This document shows, in pieces, positions 62,196 through 64,000 of a DNA stretch of 64,000 bases. The translations under genes were made by a program, and so were the position numbers. How positions within the stretch are numbered: position 1 is the stretch's first letter; the number at the start of each line of letters is the position of its first letter. The notes under the pieces are model-generated. The model worked only from the letters and a program-made list of their open reading frames with translations, was not told where the DNA came from and did no database searches. The DNA is from Halomonas sp. HL-93 (lineage in GTDB: Bacteria > Pseudomonadota > Gammaproteobacteria > Pseudomonadales > Halomonadaceae). Location: assembly GCF_900086985.1 (NCBI RefSeq), contig NZ_LT593974.1, positions 2,666,001 to 2,730,000 of the forward strand, read 5' to 3'.

Positions 62196-64000
62196 CTACC
62201 GTCGACTGGTGCATCGCAAGAGATTGTCGTCGACTCGACAATTGTCCCATGATTCCACAAGTTGCCAGGTCTGCCCGTCTTGACGAAACGAGGCCCAGGT
62301 CCATTGGTTAAAAGCGCTTGCCGCATTCACGAGCGACGCGACCTGCCCCAACATGCCTGACCCCGTCATCGACATGTCGGCTCGATATCGGCAATAGGCC
62401 GACACGTCAGGGTCTTCCATCCGCACGCAATGATCCAGGCTCACGGAGGTGATGCGCATGTTGCCGGTGCTTGAGTTCATCGCACCGCCTCCGGAGAACA
62501 GACACATCATTGCTGCCACAGGATTGTTGTCGCGGCGATAGGTGTTGCATTGGTCGCCCATCGCATCCAGCCTTTGGAAAGCGACATCCACATTTGCCTG
62601 AATAGCGTTCTGGATATCTTGGGCGTTCGGTGTGAAAGGACCTGCCAGCGACGGCGCACGCGAATCGACCGCCGGTGCAGGCCGTTCAGGCGTAAGCGCG
62701 GGCTCGGGCGTAGGCGCACCATCGGGGTTTCGAGCTAGCGCGATATCGATCGGTTGTGACAGCCACAGGTCGAACTGCCGCCCCCCAAAATCTACAACGA
62801 CATCACGGCCTCCGTCGCTGTAATCGTACCAAGGAAGGTCTTCGCGAATATTCTGCCGGAGCCTGTCGAACACGACTCCCGAGCATCCGTGATGGGTGAA
62901 AACGCGCATAAAGCCTTCCTGTTGCCTCTGAAGAAGTTCATCGAACCGCTGAGACAAAACGCTGAACGAAAAATCGTTGCGCAGCTCGCTGTCATATATT
63001 TCTCTGCTGACGTCCTCATAGGTGGAAGCCGTCAGGACAAACGGAGCAAAATCGTCCTCAAGGATACTCACTGTCTGAACCTCTGTGAGAGGCGTCGTCT
63101 TGTAGGAAAACATCGGCTCGTCAGTGGCCGACGCACAGCCCTCCCCATAAGCAAGGTGGAATGCGAGATAGTTGAGCATCCGTGGACGGAGCGACGATTC
63201 CAAAGGAGACCGGCGGCCCTCATAAATCCGCTGAAAGGTTCGCGCCTGGCTCTGGTCGAGGAATGACAGATCAATCTCGGTGGGCGCCTCATCCGGCCTT
63301 GAATTATTCTCTGCGATCACGATCTCGTCGAGATCGATGCTTTCCAGTGGATTCGGCTTGCCAGCGCGACAATATTCCAAGAGCGGACCCACATCCGCAC
63401 GAAACGTGCTGAAATCCAGGCCGCCGCTCATCGGCAAGAACGCGCCGTTTCTTTTCAGTTGATAGGCAAAATTGGTCGTGCCCTTCAAGCGGGTAAAGAA
63501 AGAGGCATCAGCGCGCGCCGATCCGGACACGCGAACGACATGCCGATCACTGGAAAAGCGCTCCCCCAGCGCCACCGGCATGGAAAATTCAAGGGTCTGG
63601 CCGTAGGGACGAATGTTGAGCGAATACTCGTCATCAGGGTTCAGTTCCAGGGGGTCATCCATCAACTGAGAGACGACGCTGGTCAAGTCAATGATGCCGT
63701 CGCCGCGGCAACGCATCACGAATTCCGGCTCCCCCTCAGGCACATCGTAATTAGCGCCACGCGTGTAGACAAAAGCCGGATCACCTTGGATGGATACTAA
63801 AACCGGCGGGGTGGCAGTCGTGCGATTCTCGTCTCGCCCACTTTGATCAGCAAGGCTCGCCGTTATGCGAGGGTCGCTACCCGCTCGCGCGATGTCAGCG
63901 ATGCGTTCGATTTCCTCAATATCCAGTACGTCTGCCGCACTGGCCGATTCCTGAGAAAAGGCAGTGGTTGCAGAGCAGAGCAAAAGAGGTAAGGAGATAA
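62196..64000 (-). CDS. Exported protein of unknown function (5' end beyond the window)
   Basis: The frame is open from the right edge to the stop at 62196, at least 601 residues. The visible start, ISLPLLLCSATTAFSQESASA, looks like the end of a signal peptide, so the true start is probably just outside the window; the TTG at 63983 would cut the signal in half. No domain is recognised. Many paired Cys (CRAGK, GCASA, HHGCSG, CNTYRR, HCVRME, CRYRAD, DNCRVD, LRCTS) suggest disulfides. A Pro/Ala-rich linker (PDGAPTPEPALTPERPAPA) near residue 440 separates an N-terminal part from a C-terminal domain. Confidence 0.75.
   Translation of the reverse strand, partial: ISLPLLLCSATTAFSQESASAADVLDIEEIERIADIARAGSDPRITASLADQSGRDENRTTATPPVLVSIQGDPAFVYTRGANYDVPEGEPEFVMRCRGDGIIDLTSVVSQLMDDPLELNPDDEYSLNIRPYGQTLEFSMPVALGERFSSDRHVVRVSGSARADASFFTRLKGTTNFAYQLKRNGAFLPMSGGLDFSTFRADVGPLLEYCRAGKPNPLESIDLDEIVIAENNSRPDEAPTEIDLSFLDQSQARTFQRIYEGRRSPLESSLRPRMLNYLAFHLAYGEGCASATDEPMFSYKTTPLTEVQTVSILEDDFAPFVLTASTYEDVSREIYDSELRNDFSFSVLSQRFDELLQRQQEGFMRVFTHHGCSGVVFDRLRQNIREDLPWYDYSDGGRDVVVDFGGRQFDLWLSQPIDIALARNPDGAPTPEPALTPERPAPAVDSRAPSLAGPFTPNAQDIQNAIQANVDVAFQRLDAMGDQCNTYRRDNNPVAAMMCLFSGGGAMNSSTGNMRITSVSLDHCVRMEDPDVSAYCRYRADMSMTGSGMLGQVASLVNAASAFNQWTWASFRQDGQTWQLVESWDNCRVDDNLLRCTSRR

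Overview
The window is a chromosomal segment of a gammaproteobacterium, most likely Halomonadaceae (Halomonas and relatives). The pointers are the gammaproteobacterial order mnmA-hflD-purB-roxA, a large monomeric NADP isocitrate dehydrogenase, the long form of isocitrate lyase, strongly acidic exported proteins, and a betaine-type solute-binding protein. No tRNA, rRNA, CRISPR array, prophage or intact insertion sequence was seen. Species assignment is inference, since no search could be run.

Region 1 (1-10 kb) is housekeeping: icd (cut by the left edge), rluE-nudJ, mnmA-hflD, purB, roxA, a GNAT acetyltransferase and aceA. icd and aceA are the two enzymes that compete for isocitrate. Region 2 (9.8-17.9 kb) holds a glycine-zipper lipoprotein, a small membrane protein, a SlyD-type FKBP, and a nickel importer (nikABCDE) divergent from nikR. 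A textbook NikR operator lies between them. An MFS gene follows and overlaps nikE tail to tail. Region 3 (17.9-21.2 kb) has an NlpC/P60 lipoprotein and an 820-residue protein with three DUF1266-like units.

Region 4 (21.5-32.9 kb, all minus strand) is an amide/urea utilisation locus: amiC-amiR, a branched-chain-type ABC importer (urtABCDE-like), a formamidase/acetamidase, a tandem nitrilase-superfamily protein and an amidase-signature enzyme. Upstream lie a consensus sigma-54 promoter, small hairpins and an intrinsic terminator just before amiC, which fits nitrogen control plus AmiR antitermination.

Region 5 (33.2-43.7 kb) contains a DUF1537 kinase, an orphan betaine-type binding protein, a DddP-like M24 hydrolase with a 2-oxoglutarate dioxygenase, two LysR regulators and an aldehyde dehydrogenase/Fe-alcohol dehydrogenase/enolase-superfamily operon. 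Region 6 (43.8-51.0 kb) is an apparent guanidino- or ureido-compound locus: a polar amino acid ABC importer, a DUF1989 protein, an M20 carbamoylase, a ureohydrolase and a divergent LysR gene. Region 7 (51.5-60.5 kb) is a GntR-led operon of class III CoA transferase, TRAP transporter, short aconitase-type hydratase, HMG-CoA-lyase-type enzyme and MFS carrier. It looks like a route for a branched di- or tricarboxylate. Region 8 (60.7-64.0 kb) holds two adjacent exported proteins of unknown function; the second runs off the right edge.

Three loci of a REP-like repeat (about 21.35, 33.0 and 60.5 kb) punctuate the boundaries between these accessory blocks.
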